64,000 nt of DNA from Rhodoferax sp. TH121 (GCF_002251855.1 NZ_NOXW01000022.1:62001-126000), one strand, 5' to 3'. Positions 44,871-54,122 are shown, counted from the first letter of the stretch. A program made the numbers and translations. The notes: generated from the sequence alone by a model not told the origin.

Positions 44871-46703
44871 CTAATCTGTTGGTTCGCCACCTAGTCGGCC
44901 CGCAAATCCCCCACTCCCGCTAACCGTAATCACTAACCGTTGCGTAGCCCGAGTCGCAGCCACATAGAACACCCGCGCCGCTTCCTTCTCATCCTCCCCC
45001 GGCGCAGGCATGTGCCCCACGCCGGGTAGCGCCACCACGGGGAACTCCAAGCCCTTGCTGACCTTCATGGTCATGACCTGTATCGCGTCTGCGCCGGGTT
45101 GGTATTCGCCGCTCTTTTTGCGCACGCGGTGCGGCAGCTTGCGTTGGGCCAGGGCCTCGGCGCACAGGTCCATGGTTTTCCAGTCCGCGCACAGCATGGC
45201 CATGTCGCCCCAAGCGTGGCCTTCTTTGTGGGCGCTGGCCAGGTGGTCGGCAATGGCAAAGGCTTCGTCGCGCAGGGTGGGCAATTTGATGATGACGGGG
45301 GCTTGCCCCTCGCGCCCGCAGCTCACGGGCTTCAGCAGGGGGATGCCGTCGTCGTCTTTGTCGTCGGCGGTCAGCAGGTCCGCCGCCACCAGGCTGGCGG
45401 TGTGCAAAATCTGGCGGGTGTTGCGGTAGTTGATCTTCAGGATGGTGGTGCGCCCCTGCGCCTGGATGCCCACGCTCTTGAAGCTGAACTGTTTGGAGCG
45501 CGCCCGCTCGTAAATGCTTTGCGCGTCGTCGTACAGCACCAGCAGGCTGTTGGTGGTGGGGTCCACCATCTGCGTGACCAGCTTGAGCCATTCGGGCGCG
45601 AAGTCGTGGCCCTCGTCGATCATCACCGCTTGGTATTGGCCGCCGGGGATCTGGCTGCGCTCCACGGCGCGGATGACGCGGTCCACCATCTCGGCCATCT
45701 TCACATCGGTGGGCAGGTTGGGCTGCGGCAGCTCTTGCCCGTAGGCCACCAGCTGCTGGCGGCACCATTTATGAAAGTGCCGCACATGCACGCGGTCGCT
45801 CAGGCCTTTGGCGTCCATCACGCTGGCCAGCTTCACGCCCAGCGGCTCGTTAAAGCAGAGGATGAGGATGGGCTTGCTGGTGGGGGTGCAGGCCTTGGCC
45901 AGGTATTCGGCGCGGTAGCCCAGGATCATGGTTTTGCCCGAACCCGCCACGCCGTGGATGACGCGGTGCCCGTCGCCCAGGCTGCGGGCCAGCTGCTCTT
46001 GCTGCAGGTCCATCACGCGCATGATGTCGGGCAGCTGGGCGTCGGCATCGTTGTCGTCAAACAGGTCGCCGGTGGTTTGCACCCGCACCTGGGGGAACAG
46101 GATCCAGCGCACGCGGTCCAGCTGCGGCAGGGTGATGGCGCCGCCAAAGCGGTGGGGGAACATGTTCCACAGCCGCTCCTGAAACTCCTCGGGGTCGGCG
46201 TGCTCCAGCATTTCGTCTTGGCAGATGACGTAGTTGGCGTCTATGGTTTCGCCCAGGCCCGAGGTTTCAAACTCCCCGCGCGTGATGCGGGTGAACACCA
46301 CGCCGTGGCCCCACGGGAAAGCGAGCTTGCCCTGGTGGGGGCCGTGGGCTTGCACCAGCTGGGCGTCGCGCTCCAGCGCGTTCACCACCTGGATGGCGCA
46401 GTGGCGGGCTTGGGCCAGCGGGTTGATCACAGCCTTGGTCTGGCCGTTGTTATCCAGTATTTCCCAATATTGCCGGGTGGCCTTTTGCACGGTTTGCAGC
46501 CGCCAGTCTTTGGTCTCCAGCACCAGCAGGCCGTGGCGTGGGTGCAGCAGCACAAAGTCGGGGTGGGTTTGCTTGGGGCCTATGGGCACGTTGTGCCATA
46601 GCAGGTAGTCAGCATCGAGCTTTTGCTCCAGCCGCTCGGCCAAGCGGCGTTCGCCCGTGGAGTCAAACGCGGACGTGCCTATAGACGGGATGAGTGTCGC
46701 CAT
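44871..46703 (-). CDS. NERD-domain nuclease/SF1 helicase fusion
   Basis: The N-terminal NERD domain (about 15-125) has the nuclease-like residues D49 (HPDFVLL) and E63-x-K65 (LETKDW). A UvrD/Rep-type helicase follows with Walker A GVAGSGKT (about 252), the DEGH box (IDEGHDFAPEW), INYRNTRQIL and the C-terminal VMTMKVSKGLEFP and YVAATRA motifs. The 610-residue length is usual for NERD-helicases. It is the first gene of the minus-strand accessory run, 59 bases ahead of the AAA/TOPRIM gene, but its GC is like the host's. Confidence 0.9.
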   Translation of the reverse strand: MATLIPSIGTSAFDSTGERRLAERLEQKLDADYLLWHNVPIGPKQTHPDFVLLHPRHGLLVLETKDWRLQTVQKATRQYWEILDNNGQTKAVINPLAQARHCAIQVVNALERDAQLVQAHGPHQGKLAFPWGHGVVFTRITRGEFETSGLGETIDANYVICQDEMLEHADPEEFQERLWNMFPHRFGGAITLPQLDRVRWILFPQVRVQTTGDLFDDNDADAQLPDIMRVMDLQQEQLARSLGDGHRVIHGVAGSGKTMILGYRAEYLAKACTPTSKPILILCFNEPLGVKLASVMDAKGLSDRVHVRHFHKWCRQQLVAYGQELPQPNLPTDVKMAEMVDRVIRAVERSQIPGGQYQAVMIDEGHDFAPEWLKLVTQMVDPTTNSLLVLYDDAQSIYERARSKQFSFKSVGIQAQGRTTILKINYRNTRQILHTASLVAADLLTADDKDDDGIPLLKPVSCGREGQAPVIIKLPTLRDEAFAIADHLASAHKEGHAWGDMAMLCADWKTMDLCAEALAQRKLPHRVRKKSGEYQPGADAIQVMTMKVSKGLEFPVVALPGVGHMPAPGEDEKEAARVFYVAATRATQRLVITVSGSGGFAGRLGGEPTD

Positions 46704-46917
46704 TCAGAAATTTCCACCCTGAGGATATGTATCGTTATGTAACCATCATGCCTGCAGATCCGCACAATGGCTAGGGCTTAATGTTTGTGAATTCGTTGCC
46801 TTATCTCATTTGCAGCGGGCACGGTTTCAGGAACAATGCATGCCTCAAGCCGTTTTCATCGCCCCCGCCAGAGGGGCAGATTCGGGTGCAACAAGGGGAG
46901 GGGTGGGATTGAGTTCT

Positions 46918-48792
46918 ATGCTGTGGAGTGGGCCCGCCAGCCGGGCTGCCAGGCTGGCGCGCGGGTGGCTGGCCGCCGTGTGGCTGTGCCTGCCCGTGCT
47001 GGGCGCTGCACAGGGCATGGCGGTGGTGCCTGCGGGCAGCGTCGGGCAAGACGTGACCCCCCATTGGCTGCATGTGGCCGATCCGCGTGCGGACATGACC
47101 ATCGATCAGGTGCGGCAGCTGGCGGTGCAAGGGCCCGACAGCCCCTGGACGGCACCTGCCCCCAACGGGTCTGCGGTGGGGTTTGGCTTTACCAAGGCGG
47201 CCCACTGGCTGCGCCTGACCCTGCGCAACCCAACTGCCGAGCCCAGTGCGCAGATGTTGGAGATTGCCAACGCCCGCCTGTCGTACCTGGACTTTTTTGC
47301 GCCCGATGCCACCGGGCAGTACCAGGCCATCCGCACCGGGGGCGACACGCCGTTTGCCACCCGGCCGTATGCCAGCAGGCACTTTGTGTTCCCGCTGACG
47401 GTGGCGCCCCATAGCGAGCAGGTGCTGTATGTGCGGGTGCAGTCCACCACCGGGCTGGTGGTGCCCGCCAAGCTGTGGCCGGCGGCCGATTACTCCAAGC
47501 ACCAGCGGGACGACTACATGGTGCAGTCGGTGTACTTCGGGGTGGCGGCGGCCATGATTCTGTTCAACCTGCTGCTGTTTGTGGCGCTGCGCGACCGGGC
47601 GTATTTGCTGTACGTGAGTTTTGCCGTGTCTTCGGTGCTCATCTTGGCGGCCAAGGCGGGCTTGTGGGACGAGTTCTTGTGGCCCCACCACTGGCGCCTG
47701 ACCAGCGCGGCCTTCTACACCGCGGTGTCGGTGGGGTTTGTGTCCTTTTTCCAGTTCACCCGCATCATGCTCAGCACGCCGGAGCAGATGCCCCGCACCG
47801 ACAAGGCGCTGCGTGTGCTGTCGGCCTTGCATGTGGTGGCGCCGGTGCTGTACTGGACCAGCTTTGCCCTGGTGGCCCCCTACGCGATTGGCGTGATTGC
47901 GTTCAGCGCGATCACGGCCTTTGGGGTGGGGGTGTGGGGCATGATCCGCAGAATGCGGGCCGCCTATTTCTTCATGGGCGCGTTTTCCATGTTGCTGATC
48001 GGCGTGTTCATGGTGGTGCTGCGATCGGCCGGGCTGCTGCCCACCAATGTGTTCACGGTGGATGGCGCCTTACTGGGATCGACGCTGGAGATGCTGTTGC
48101 TGGCCTTTGCGCTGGCGGACCGATTCAACCAGTTGCGCCGCGAAAAAATCAACGCCCAGCAGCAGCTGATGGAGACGCAGCAGCGCTTGCTGGAGAACCT
48201 GCAGTCGTCCGAGCGCATCCTCGCACAGCGGGTGGACGAGCGCACCGAGCAGCTGCTGGCCCTGAACCAGAAGCTGGAAGCCCTGAGCATGGTCGATGGC
48301 CTGACGGGCATTGCCAACCGGCGCCAGTTTGACCAGGTGCTGGCCCGCGAGTGGACGCACATGCAGCGCAAGGGGCACAACCTGGCGCTAGTGATGCTGG
48401 ATGTGGACTACTTCAAGAGCTACAACGATGTGTGCGGGCACCAGGCGGGCGACGAGTGCCTGCGCAGTGTTGCCCAGGCCATTGCCAGCATTTGCCGCAC
48501 GGGGGACCTGGTGGCGCGCTACGGCGGCGAGGAGTTTGTGATCATCGCCCCCGGCACCGACGGCCTGCAGGCTGTGCAGCTGGCGCAGCGCGCCTGCGAT
48601 ACGGTGCGCGCCCTGGCCATGCCGCACCCGCTGGAACATGCCGCGGTGGTGACGGTGAGCTGCGGTGTGGCGGTGATGGTGCCCAGCGCCGACAGCACCC
48701 TGGAAGCACTGCTGGGTTATGCAGATGCCGCCCTCTACCAGGCCAAGGCCCGTGGCCGCAACCAAGTGGCAGGGGGCGATTTTGAAGCCTAA
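46918..48792 (+). CDS. Membrane-bound diguanylate cyclase (7TMR-DISM + GGDEF)
   Basis: This predicted c-di-GMP synthase has a signal peptide (about 1-33), a periplasmic DISMED2 beta domain (to about 180), seven membrane helices (about 200-410), a coiled coil and a GGDEF domain with RYGGEEFVII. The inhibitory I-site RTGD lies five residues upstream of GGEEF, so product inhibition is expected. ATG 46918 is chosen for the signal; ATG 46840 is possible. The TAA stop falls in a 60-bp repeat, so the FEA end is repeat-derived. Confidence 0.9.
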   Translation: MLWSGPASRAARLARGWLAAVWLCLPVLGAAQGMAVVPAGSVGQDVTPHWLHVADPRADMTIDQVRQLAVQGPDSPWTAPAPNGSAVGFGFTKAAHWLRLTLRNPTAEPSAQMLEIANARLSYLDFFAPDATGQYQAIRTGGDTPFATRPYASRHFVFPLTVAPHSEQVLYVRVQSTTGLVVPAKLWPAADYSKHQRDDYMVQSVYFGVAAAMILFNLLLFVALRDRAYLLYVSFAVSSVLILAAKAGLWDEFLWPHHWRLTSAAFYTAVSVGFVSFFQFTRIMLSTPEQMPRTDKALRVLSALHVVAPVLYWTSFALVAPYAIGVIAFSAITAFGVGVWGMIRRMRAAYFFMGAFSMLLIGVFMVVLRSAGLLPTNVFTVDGALLGSTLEMLLLAFALADRFNQLRREKINAQQQLMETQQRLLENLQSSERILAQRVDERTEQLLALNQKLEALSMVDGLTGIANRRQFDQVLAREWTHMQRKGHNLALVMLDVDYFKSYNDVCGHQAGDECLRSVAQAIASICRTGDLVARYGGEEFVIIAPGTDGLQAVQLAQRACDTVRALAMPHPLEHAAVVTVSCGVAVMVPSADSTLEALLGYADAALYQAKARGRNQVAGGDFEA

Positions 48793-48848
48793 TTGGCCTC
48801 CAGACCTTATGGATACTGCGCAAACAGCTCCTGAAAACATAGCACTTA
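48789..48848 (+). repeat. 60-bp dispersed repeat after the diguanylate cyclase gene
   Basis: CTAATTGGCCTCCAGACCTT and CTGCGCAAACAGCTCCTGAA align ungapped, preceded by TTTTGAAGC. Positions 2-4 of the element are the TAA stop. Its second half is closest to the nagA-end copy. Confidence 0.85.
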
Positions 48849-48874
48849 CAGCGTCATATTTCTAATCGCCGCCC

Positions 48875-49363
48875 ATGCCAACCCCATCTGCCAACACCCC
48901 TGCGTTCCCCTATTACCTGACCCAGCAAGACGAGGCGATCACCGTCGTCGGTATCGAGCTGCGCACCACCAACCTAGAGGCCATGCAGACCATTCCGCCG
49001 CACTGGCAGCGCTTTGGGCAAGAGGGTGTGCTGGAACGTATTGCCGGGCGCTTGGATGGCGATGTGTTGGCCGTCTACACCCACTTTGCCCACGCGGGGC
49101 GCGACAACACGGGCCTGTATTCGCTGGTGATTGGCGCGCAGGTGGCGCCCGATGCGCCGGTGCCCGCGGGCATGGTGCGGGTGGTGGTACCCGCATCGCG
49201 CCGCGCCATCTTCCAGGTGCTGCCCGCCAGTTTTGACATGGTGGGCCCGGCCTGGGGCGCCGTGTGGGCGCAGACCCTGCTGCCCAAAACCTATGTGGCC
49301 GAATACGAGCGCTATGCCGCCAATGGCGACATCAGCATCTCCATCGGGCTGGAGCGGCTCTAG
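48875..49363 (+). CDS. GyrI-like effector-binding domain protein
   Basis: This 162-residue stand-alone domain resembles the AraC/SoxS-type effector-binding fold: VVGIELRTTNLEAMQTIPPHW and VLAVYTHFAHAGRDNTGLYS, with a conserved late acidic EYERY segment. Such proteins bind hydrophobic ligands or inhibit gyrase (SbmC), but no target is visible here. It begins 26 bases after a 60-bp repeat and its stop overlaps the end of the convergent gene by 4 bases. Confidence 0.82.
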   Translation: MPTPSANTPAFPYYLTQQDEAITVVGIELRTTNLEAMQTIPPHWQRFGQEGVLERIAGRLDGDVLAVYTHFAHAGRDNTGLYSLVIGAQVAPDAPVPAGMVRVVVPASRRAIFQVLPASFDMVGPAWGAVWAQTLLPKTYVAEYERYAANGDISISIGLERL

Positions 49364-49986
49364 GGCAGGCCCAGCTGCCCCTTCACCACCGCCAGCACCG
49401 TGCCACCGGCGGCCTTGGCCGCGTCTTTGGCAAAGTCCATGGCGATGTCCTTGAACAGTTCTTTGCGTTTGGTGGCGTCTTTCATGTCTTTGGCCTTGTT
49501 GTAGCCCGCGCGGAACGCGGCCAGCTCCTTCTTGGCAAACAAAGACTCGAGCACCTGAAACAGCCCGTCGGCCGAGACACGGATGATCTCGGTGCTGAAG
49601 GGGTGGTCGAAGATGTGCTGGTGGATCTTGAGCTGGCCCTGCAGCCAGTTTTTGGCCAGGGTGTCTTCGATGATCACGCAGATCTTGTCGCCCTGCGGCT
49701 CCAGCGAGGCATGGGCCAGCGCCGCCAGCAGGCGCCCGGCGGCTTGGTCTTCCACCCGGCCGCCAAACTTGAGCGCGGCCTCGTAGCGCAGCTTCTTCAC
49801 CTTGGCCACCGGGGTCTTGAGCCGCTCGCTCACGGTCTGGTTGTTGAGCCGCGCCATGGGCCCTGAGCCACCCAGGCCATGCTGGTCCAGCAGGTGCATC
49901 ACCAGCGCGTCAATGTCCGCCTTGGGCATGGCCCCCAGGCCGAACTTGAGGTAGTTGTCGAGGAATTCAGTTTCGAAGCGGGACAT
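49360..49986 (-). CDS. Conserved hypothetical protein, 208 aa
   Basis: The sequence is largely helical, with a Lys/Ala-rich C-terminus (KDMKDATKRKELFKDIAM then a hydrophobic Gly-rich end). No membrane segment, signal or catalytic motif is recognised. ATG 49986 is preferred because AAGAG lies 8 bases upstream, too close for the ATG at 49992. It converges on the GyrI-like gene. Confidence 0.7.
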   Translation of the reverse strand: MSRFETEFLDNYLKFGLGAMPKADIDALVMHLLDQHGLGGSGPMARLNNQTVSERLKTPVAKVKKLRYEAALKFGGRVEDQAAGRLLAALAHASLEPQGDKICVIIEDTLAKNWLQGQLKIHQHIFDHPFSTEIIRVSADGLFQVLESLFAKKELAAFRAGYNKAKDMKDATKRKELFKDIAMDFAKDAAKAAGGTVLAVVKGQLGLP

Positions 49987-50029
49987 GGGCATGGCTCTTG
50001 GTGGGTGGTGGTGTGACAGTGCGGCAACT

Positions 50030-51490
50030 CTAGCCGAAGCGTCGCACCGCCTCGGCCAGTTGCTTCACCAGCCGTGGCATCTGCTCCACCGGCACCTGCG
50101 CATAACCCAGCAGAAAACCACGCCAGGGTTGCACGCGCTGGCCCACGGCCTGCTCACTCAACGCTGGGGCCACGATGCCCTGCTCGCGCAGCCAGGCGCT
50201 CATCTGCGCGTCGTCGGCCTTGGGGTTGCGCAGGCGCAGGGCCAGGTGCATGCCTGCAGAGCCGCCGTACACATCGGCCACATCGCCCAGCTGCTGCTCC
50301 AGCGCGGCTACCAATGCATCGCGCCGCTGGCGGTAGAGGCGGCGCATGCGCCGCAGGTGCAGGCTGAACTGGCCGCTCTGCATGAAGTCGGCCAGAGCCA
50401 GTTGGTCGGCGGCACGGCCGCGCGGACTGGTGCGCGACAGCATGGCACTGAGCGGCTCCACCAACACCATGGGCACCACCACAAAGCCAATGCGCAGCGC
50501 CGGGAACATGGTCTTGCTGAAAGTGCCCAGGTAGAGCACGGGTGCGTCCGCCTCCAGGCCCTGCATGCAGGAGAGCGGGGGCCCGTCGTGGCGGAACTCG
50601 CTGTCGTAGTCGTCTTCGATGATGAGGGCCGAGGCTGCGCGTGCGTTGGCAATCAGGGCCAGGCGCCGCTCCAGGCTGAGCACGCTGCCCGTGGGGTACT
50701 GGTGCGAGGGGGTAACGTAGATGAGCTTCGGTGGGTGCCGCTGCCAGTCGGCCGCGCTGGGGGCCATGCCTTCAGCGTCCACCACCATGCCCATGGGTTT
50801 GAGCTGTGCGGCCTGGAAGGCGGCGAGTGCGCCTTGGTAGCCGGGGCTCTCAATCCACACCTTGTCGCCCGCGTCAGCAAAGGCGCGGGCGCACAGGTCC
50901 AGGCTGCCCTGCGTGCCGTCGGTGATGATGACCTGGCTGGCGTCCAGCCGCGCGCCGCGCGCCACGCGCAGGTGGTTGGCAATGGCCTCGCGCAGTGCGG
51001 GTTCGCCGGTGTGGGGGGCGTAGTTGAGCTGCTCGGTGCGCAGGCGCTTCCACGCGCGGTCCAGCAGACGGCGCCACAGGGTGGCAGGGAATTCCTTGAG
51101 CGCGGGTACGCCGGGGGCAAAGGGGGCTGGTGTCTCGAGCGCGCTGCGCGTGGGCACGGCCAATGCGCGGCGCGAGAGGCCTGCGCGCAAGGGCACGGCG
51201 GTCTGTGTGGGCGCTTGCGCCATGCGCGCGGCCAGCTCGGCCACCACGGTGCCGCGCCGGTCGGGCAACACAAAGCCTTCGGTAGCGAGCTGGTCGTAGG
51301 CGTAGAGAACGGTGTTGCGCGACACACCCAGCTCCTGCGCCAGCGTGCGCGTGGCGGGCAGGCGCGCGCCACTGCCCAGGGTGCCGTTGCGGATGGCGTG
51401 GCGCAAGCATTCGTGCAGCTGGCGCTGGCGCGACCAGCGGGCATGTGCGGGCGCTGCGGCGTAGCGGGAAAACAGCAGTTGGTAGTCCAC
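50030..51490 (-). CDS. MocR-type regulator (GntR HTH + class I aminotransferase fold)
   Basis: The N-terminal winged helix (about 15-85: LPATRTLAQELGVSRNTVLY) is joined to a PLP fold-type I domain with LGTFSKTMFPALRIGF, where the Lys should bind PLP. Such proteins sense PLP or amino acids. GTG 51490 is preferred; the in-frame ATG further upstream would lie inside the operator. A perfect 10-bp inverted repeat sits between it and the divergent PPOX gene, as for PdxR-type MocR regulators. Confidence 0.9.
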   Translation of the reverse strand: MDYQLLFSRYAAAPAHARWSRQRQLHECLRHAIRNGTLGSGARLPATRTLAQELGVSRNTVLYAYDQLATEGFVLPDRRGTVVAELAARMAQAPTQTAVPLRAGLSRRALAVPTRSALETPAPFAPGVPALKEFPATLWRRLLDRAWKRLRTEQLNYAPHTGEPALREAIANHLRVARGARLDASQVIITDGTQGSLDLCARAFADAGDKVWIESPGYQGALAAFQAAQLKPMGMVVDAEGMAPSAADWQRHPPKLIYVTPSHQYPTGSVLSLERRLALIANARAASALIIEDDYDSEFRHDGPPLSCMQGLEADAPVLYLGTFSKTMFPALRIGFVVVPMVLVEPLSAMLSRTSPRGRAADQLALADFMQSGQFSLHLRRMRRLYRQRRDALVAALEQQLGDVADVYGGSAGMHLALRLRNPKADDAQMSAWLREQGIVAPALSEQAVGQRVQPWRGFLLGYAQVPVEQMPRLVKQLAEAVRRFG

Positions 51491-51506
51491 AGCGGGCCTT
51501 GGTTTG

Positions 51507-51550
51507 TGGTTCCAAAAAATAGTGCAGTGGTGGATCTTAATTTGGAACCA
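51507..51550. promoter_or_regulatory. Perfect 10-bp inverted repeat, candidate MocR operator
   Basis: TGGTTCCAAA (51507-51516) and TTTGGAACCA (51541-51550) are exact complements with 24 bases between, about 34 bases centre to centre, lying between the divergent MocR and PPOX starts. Confidence 0.7.
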
Positions 51551-51591
51551 TAAGCGACCTACAGTCCGACCCTTCATTCACTTGCATTGCC

Positions 51592-52251
51592 ATGACCACC
51601 ACCACCACCAAGCCGACTGCCCACGCTGCGCCTTCCGATCGCACCCGCATCCGCCGCATTGCCGAGAACGCGCACTACGACCGCGCCACATTGCACGCCA
51701 TCCTGGACGCGGCCTATGTGTGCCACGTGGCCTTTGTGGACGAGAAGGGCACGCACTGCATTCCCACCGCCTGCTGGCGCGAGGGCGAGCACCTCTACAT
51801 CCACGGCTCCAACGGCGGGCGGCTCATCAAGCTGCTGGCCAAGGGCACGCAAGCCTGCGTGACGGTGACGCACATCGACGGCCTGGTGCTCGCGCGCTCG
51901 GCGTTCAACCACTCGATGAACTACCGCTCGGCCATGGTCTATGGCCAGTTTGAGAAGGTGGAAGAGAAAGCCGCGGCGCTGGACACCTTCATGCGCCACC
52001 TGGCGCCCGGCCGCGAGCTGGAGGCCCGCCCCGGCAACAGCAAGGAGCTGGCGGCCACCACCGTCATGCGTATCAGCCTGGATGAAGCGGCCTGCAAGGT
52101 GCGCAGCGGTGGCCCCAAGGACGATGCGGAGGACATGGGCGTGGCAGCCTGGGCCGGTGTGCTGCCCTTGGTGCAGCAGCGCGGTGTGCCTGTGGCGGAC
52201 CCGCAGTGCACGGTGCCCGCACCGGCCTTTGTGCAGCGGTGGGCGGCCTGA
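51592..52251 (+). CDS. Pyridoxamine 5'-phosphate oxidase-family flavin-binding protein
   Basis: This 219-residue split-barrel protein has YVCHVAFVDEKGTHCIPTAC, LYIHGSNGGRLIKLL and the HSMNYRSAMVYGQF segment common in FMN-binding PPOX-like proteins. It is not PdxH itself. Divergence from a MocR regulator suggests control by PLP status or an amine. Repetitive Thr codons at its start come from an ACC run, not a repeat element. Confidence 0.88.
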   Translation: MTTTTTKPTAHAAPSDRTRIRRIAENAHYDRATLHAILDAAYVCHVAFVDEKGTHCIPTACWREGEHLYIHGSNGGRLIKLLAKGTQACVTVTHIDGLVLARSAFNHSMNYRSAMVYGQFEKVEEKAAALDTFMRHLAPGRELEARPGNSKELAATTVMRISLDEAACKVRSGGPKDDAEDMGVAAWAGVLPLVQQRGVPVADPQCTVPAPAFVQRWAA

Positions 52252-52258
52252 GCGCCGG

Positions 52259-53260
52259 TCAGGCCCGGCGCTTGCGGTAGCGCGCGGGCGACTCGCCCAC
52301 CAGCCGGCCAAACAAGCGGCTGAAGGAGGCCACATCGGTGTAACCCACGGCATCGGTGATCTGGGCCAGGCTCTGCGGCGTGCTGTGCAGCAGCTGCTTG
52401 GCCCGTTCTACCCGCGCGGCCTGCAGCATGGCCAGCGGCGTCTGGCCCGTTTCTGCCTTCACCCGTCGCAGCAGCGTGCTGGGGCTGACCAGAAAGGCCG
52501 CCGCCAGCGCCTCCAGTGCAAACGGCTGGGCCAGCCGGTTCTGCAGCCACTGGCTGACCTGCTGTGAAAACGTGGGCAGGCGCGTGGGCGGCATCAGCCG
52601 CGCGTCCACAAACGGGGCCTGGCTCACTCGCTCGGTTGGCAACAGGCTGATCCGTGCGGTGGCGGTGGCAATCTCGGCACCCAGCGTTTGCTTGATGAGG
52701 TGAACGGCCAGGTCAAACGCAGAGCTCACAGCGCCCGTGGTCACCACACCGGCATCGTCCAGCAGCATGGCAGTGGCATCCACCCGGCTACCGGGGTAGC
52801 GTTGCCCCAGTACCTGGGCCAACAGCCAGGCGGTGGTGACGCGGCGCCCCTGCAGCAAGCCGGCTTCGCCCAGCAAGAACGCGCCGATGCAGACCGAGGC
52901 TACCGGTGTGCCTGCCGCATAGGTGCGGCGTATGTAGGCACATTCCTGTGCCAGCGGTGCCAGGGCGCGGTCCCAGTCCACGCGGTGGTTGATTTCCATG
53001 CCCGGCACGATAAGCACGTCATAACGCCCGCGCGGTGCGCGTGTGCTGATGACGGTGCCGCCCGCAATGGCCACGCTGCGCCCGCGCAGGCCCAGCACCT
53101 GCACGTCCAGCAAGGCGTGTGCCCCCGGGCGGCGGGCTTCGGCCAGGTCCAGTGCCAGGCGCAGCAGCTCGGCCATGCCAAATACCTGTGTGCCCATGCA
53201 CCCTGGGTACGACAGCACGCCAATGCGCCAGGTCTTGGGTTTGGCGGGTTGGGTGTTCAT
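52259..53260 (-). CDS. GlxA-family regulator (DJ-1/PfpI + AraC HTH)
   Basis: An N-terminal DJ-1/PfpI domain (about 10-190; VLIVPGMEINH, VASVCIGAFLLGEAGLL with the nucleophile-position Cys) is followed by an AraC double HTH (about 230-330: LEALAAAFLVSPSTLLRRVK, ITDAVGYTDVASFSRLFGRL). Length (333) is typical. It converges on the PPOX gene and faces the MBL gene. A long inverted repeat covers its ATG, suggesting autoregulation. Confidence 0.9.
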   Translation of the reverse strand: MNTQPAKPKTWRIGVLSYPGCMGTQVFGMAELLRLALDLAEARRPGAHALLDVQVLGLRGRSVAIAGGTVISTRAPRGRYDVLIVPGMEINHRVDWDRALAPLAQECAYIRRTYAAGTPVASVCIGAFLLGEAGLLQGRRVTTAWLLAQVLGQRYPGSRVDATAMLLDDAGVVTTGAVSSAFDLAVHLIKQTLGAEIATATARISLLPTERVSQAPFVDARLMPPTRLPTFSQQVSQWLQNRLAQPFALEALAAAFLVSPSTLLRRVKAETGQTPLAMLQAARVERAKQLLHSTPQSLAQITDAVGYTDVASFSRLFGRLVGESPARYRKRRA

Positions 53261-53296
53261 GCGGATATTGACCCTAAAAATGCGAATAACCGCATG
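53258..53296. promoter_or_regulatory. Inverted repeat between glxA-like and MBL genes
   Basis: CATGCGGATATT (53258-53269) and AATAACCGCATG (53285-53296) are complementary in 11 of 12 positions, with a 15-base spacer, and the first arm includes the start codon of the GlxA-like gene. Confidence 0.6.
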
Positions 53297-53351
53297 CTAG
53301 CGCAAGCCGACGGCGGCGAACAATGGCACATCTTCACTCTGGATTGCTGCT

Positions 53352-54122
53352 ATGACTTCTGTTCGCGTTGTGCGTGTTCCCATTCTTCCCCTGGGCATGG
53401 TCAATTGCCATGTGCTGATCGGCCCGCAGGGCTGTGTGCTGGTGGATGCAGGCCTGCCGGGCTCGGAGACCAAGGTCTTGCGTGTGTTGCGCCAGCATGG
53501 GCTGGGCTACAGGGACATCAAGCTCATTGTCATCACCCACGCCCATATCGACCACGCTGGCGCCGCCCGCAAGCTGCGCAAGCTGTCGGGTGCGCCTATC
53601 GTGGCCCATGCGGGGGACCTGGACTACTACGAGCAAAGGAAGCAGATGACTTTTTGCACGACCGATTGGTTCAGCCGCCTCTTCTTGCGCACAGGGTTGA
53701 TCTTGCGGCCTTATGCGCCGTTTACGCCCGATGTGCTGCTGCGCGACGGGGAAAGTCTGGACCTGCAGACGTATGGCGTGCTGGGGCGTGTGCAGCACAC
53801 ACCGGGCCACACGGCGGGTTCCATCTCTGTCCAGCTGGAAGGTGGTGACGCCATGGTGGGGGATTTGTTGGCCTCGGGGGTGATGCTGGGTGGCCTGCTG
53901 CGCACCGGCCATGCCAAGCGTCCGCCGTTTGAGGATGACCCGCACCAGGTGGCCGACGAACTGCAGCGCCTGGTAGACGCGGGCATGCAGCGTTTCTATA
54001 TGGGCCATGGCGGACCCTTGCCCGCCCGCGAAGTGCTGCGGCATACGCAGGTCTTGCGCACTTTGCCCAGGACGCATGCAACAGCCTGTTGCGATGCCCA
54101 CAGACCGCAGGCAGACGCATAA
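53352..54122 (+). CDS. MBL-fold metallo-hydrolase
   Basis: The zinc motif is ITHAHIDHAGAARK (HxHxDH), with further ligands in HTPGHTAGS and the late MGHGGP. Length is 256. The family covers glyoxalase II-like, lactonase and other hydrolases; the QQ-lactonase pattern is not specific enough to decide. No signal peptide. It precedes the gntR gene by 27 bases, with direct repeats in the gap. Confidence 0.9.
   Translation: MTSVRVVRVPILPLGMVNCHVLIGPQGCVLVDAGLPGSETKVLRVLRQHGLGYRDIKLIVITHAHIDHAGAARKLRKLSGAPIVAHAGDLDYYEQRKQMTFCTTDWFSRLFLRTGLILRPYAPFTPDVLLRDGESLDLQTYGVLGRVQHTPGHTAGSISVQLEGGDAMVGDLLASGVMLGGLLRTGHAKRPPFEDDPHQVADELQRLVDAGMQRFYMGHGGPLPAREVLRHTQVLRTLPRTHATACCDAHRPQADA

Noticed and set aside
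45099-46601. 500-codon open frame on the plus strand
   Set aside because: It is antisense to the NERD-helicase; composition is that of a shadow frame.
49955-51553. 532-codon open frame on the plus strand
   Set aside because: It is antisense to the MocR-type gene and would cover its operator.
51592-51618. ACC-rich run at the start of the PPOX-like gene
   Set aside because: It only encodes a short Thr stretch in an otherwise normal gene and is too short to call a repeat element.
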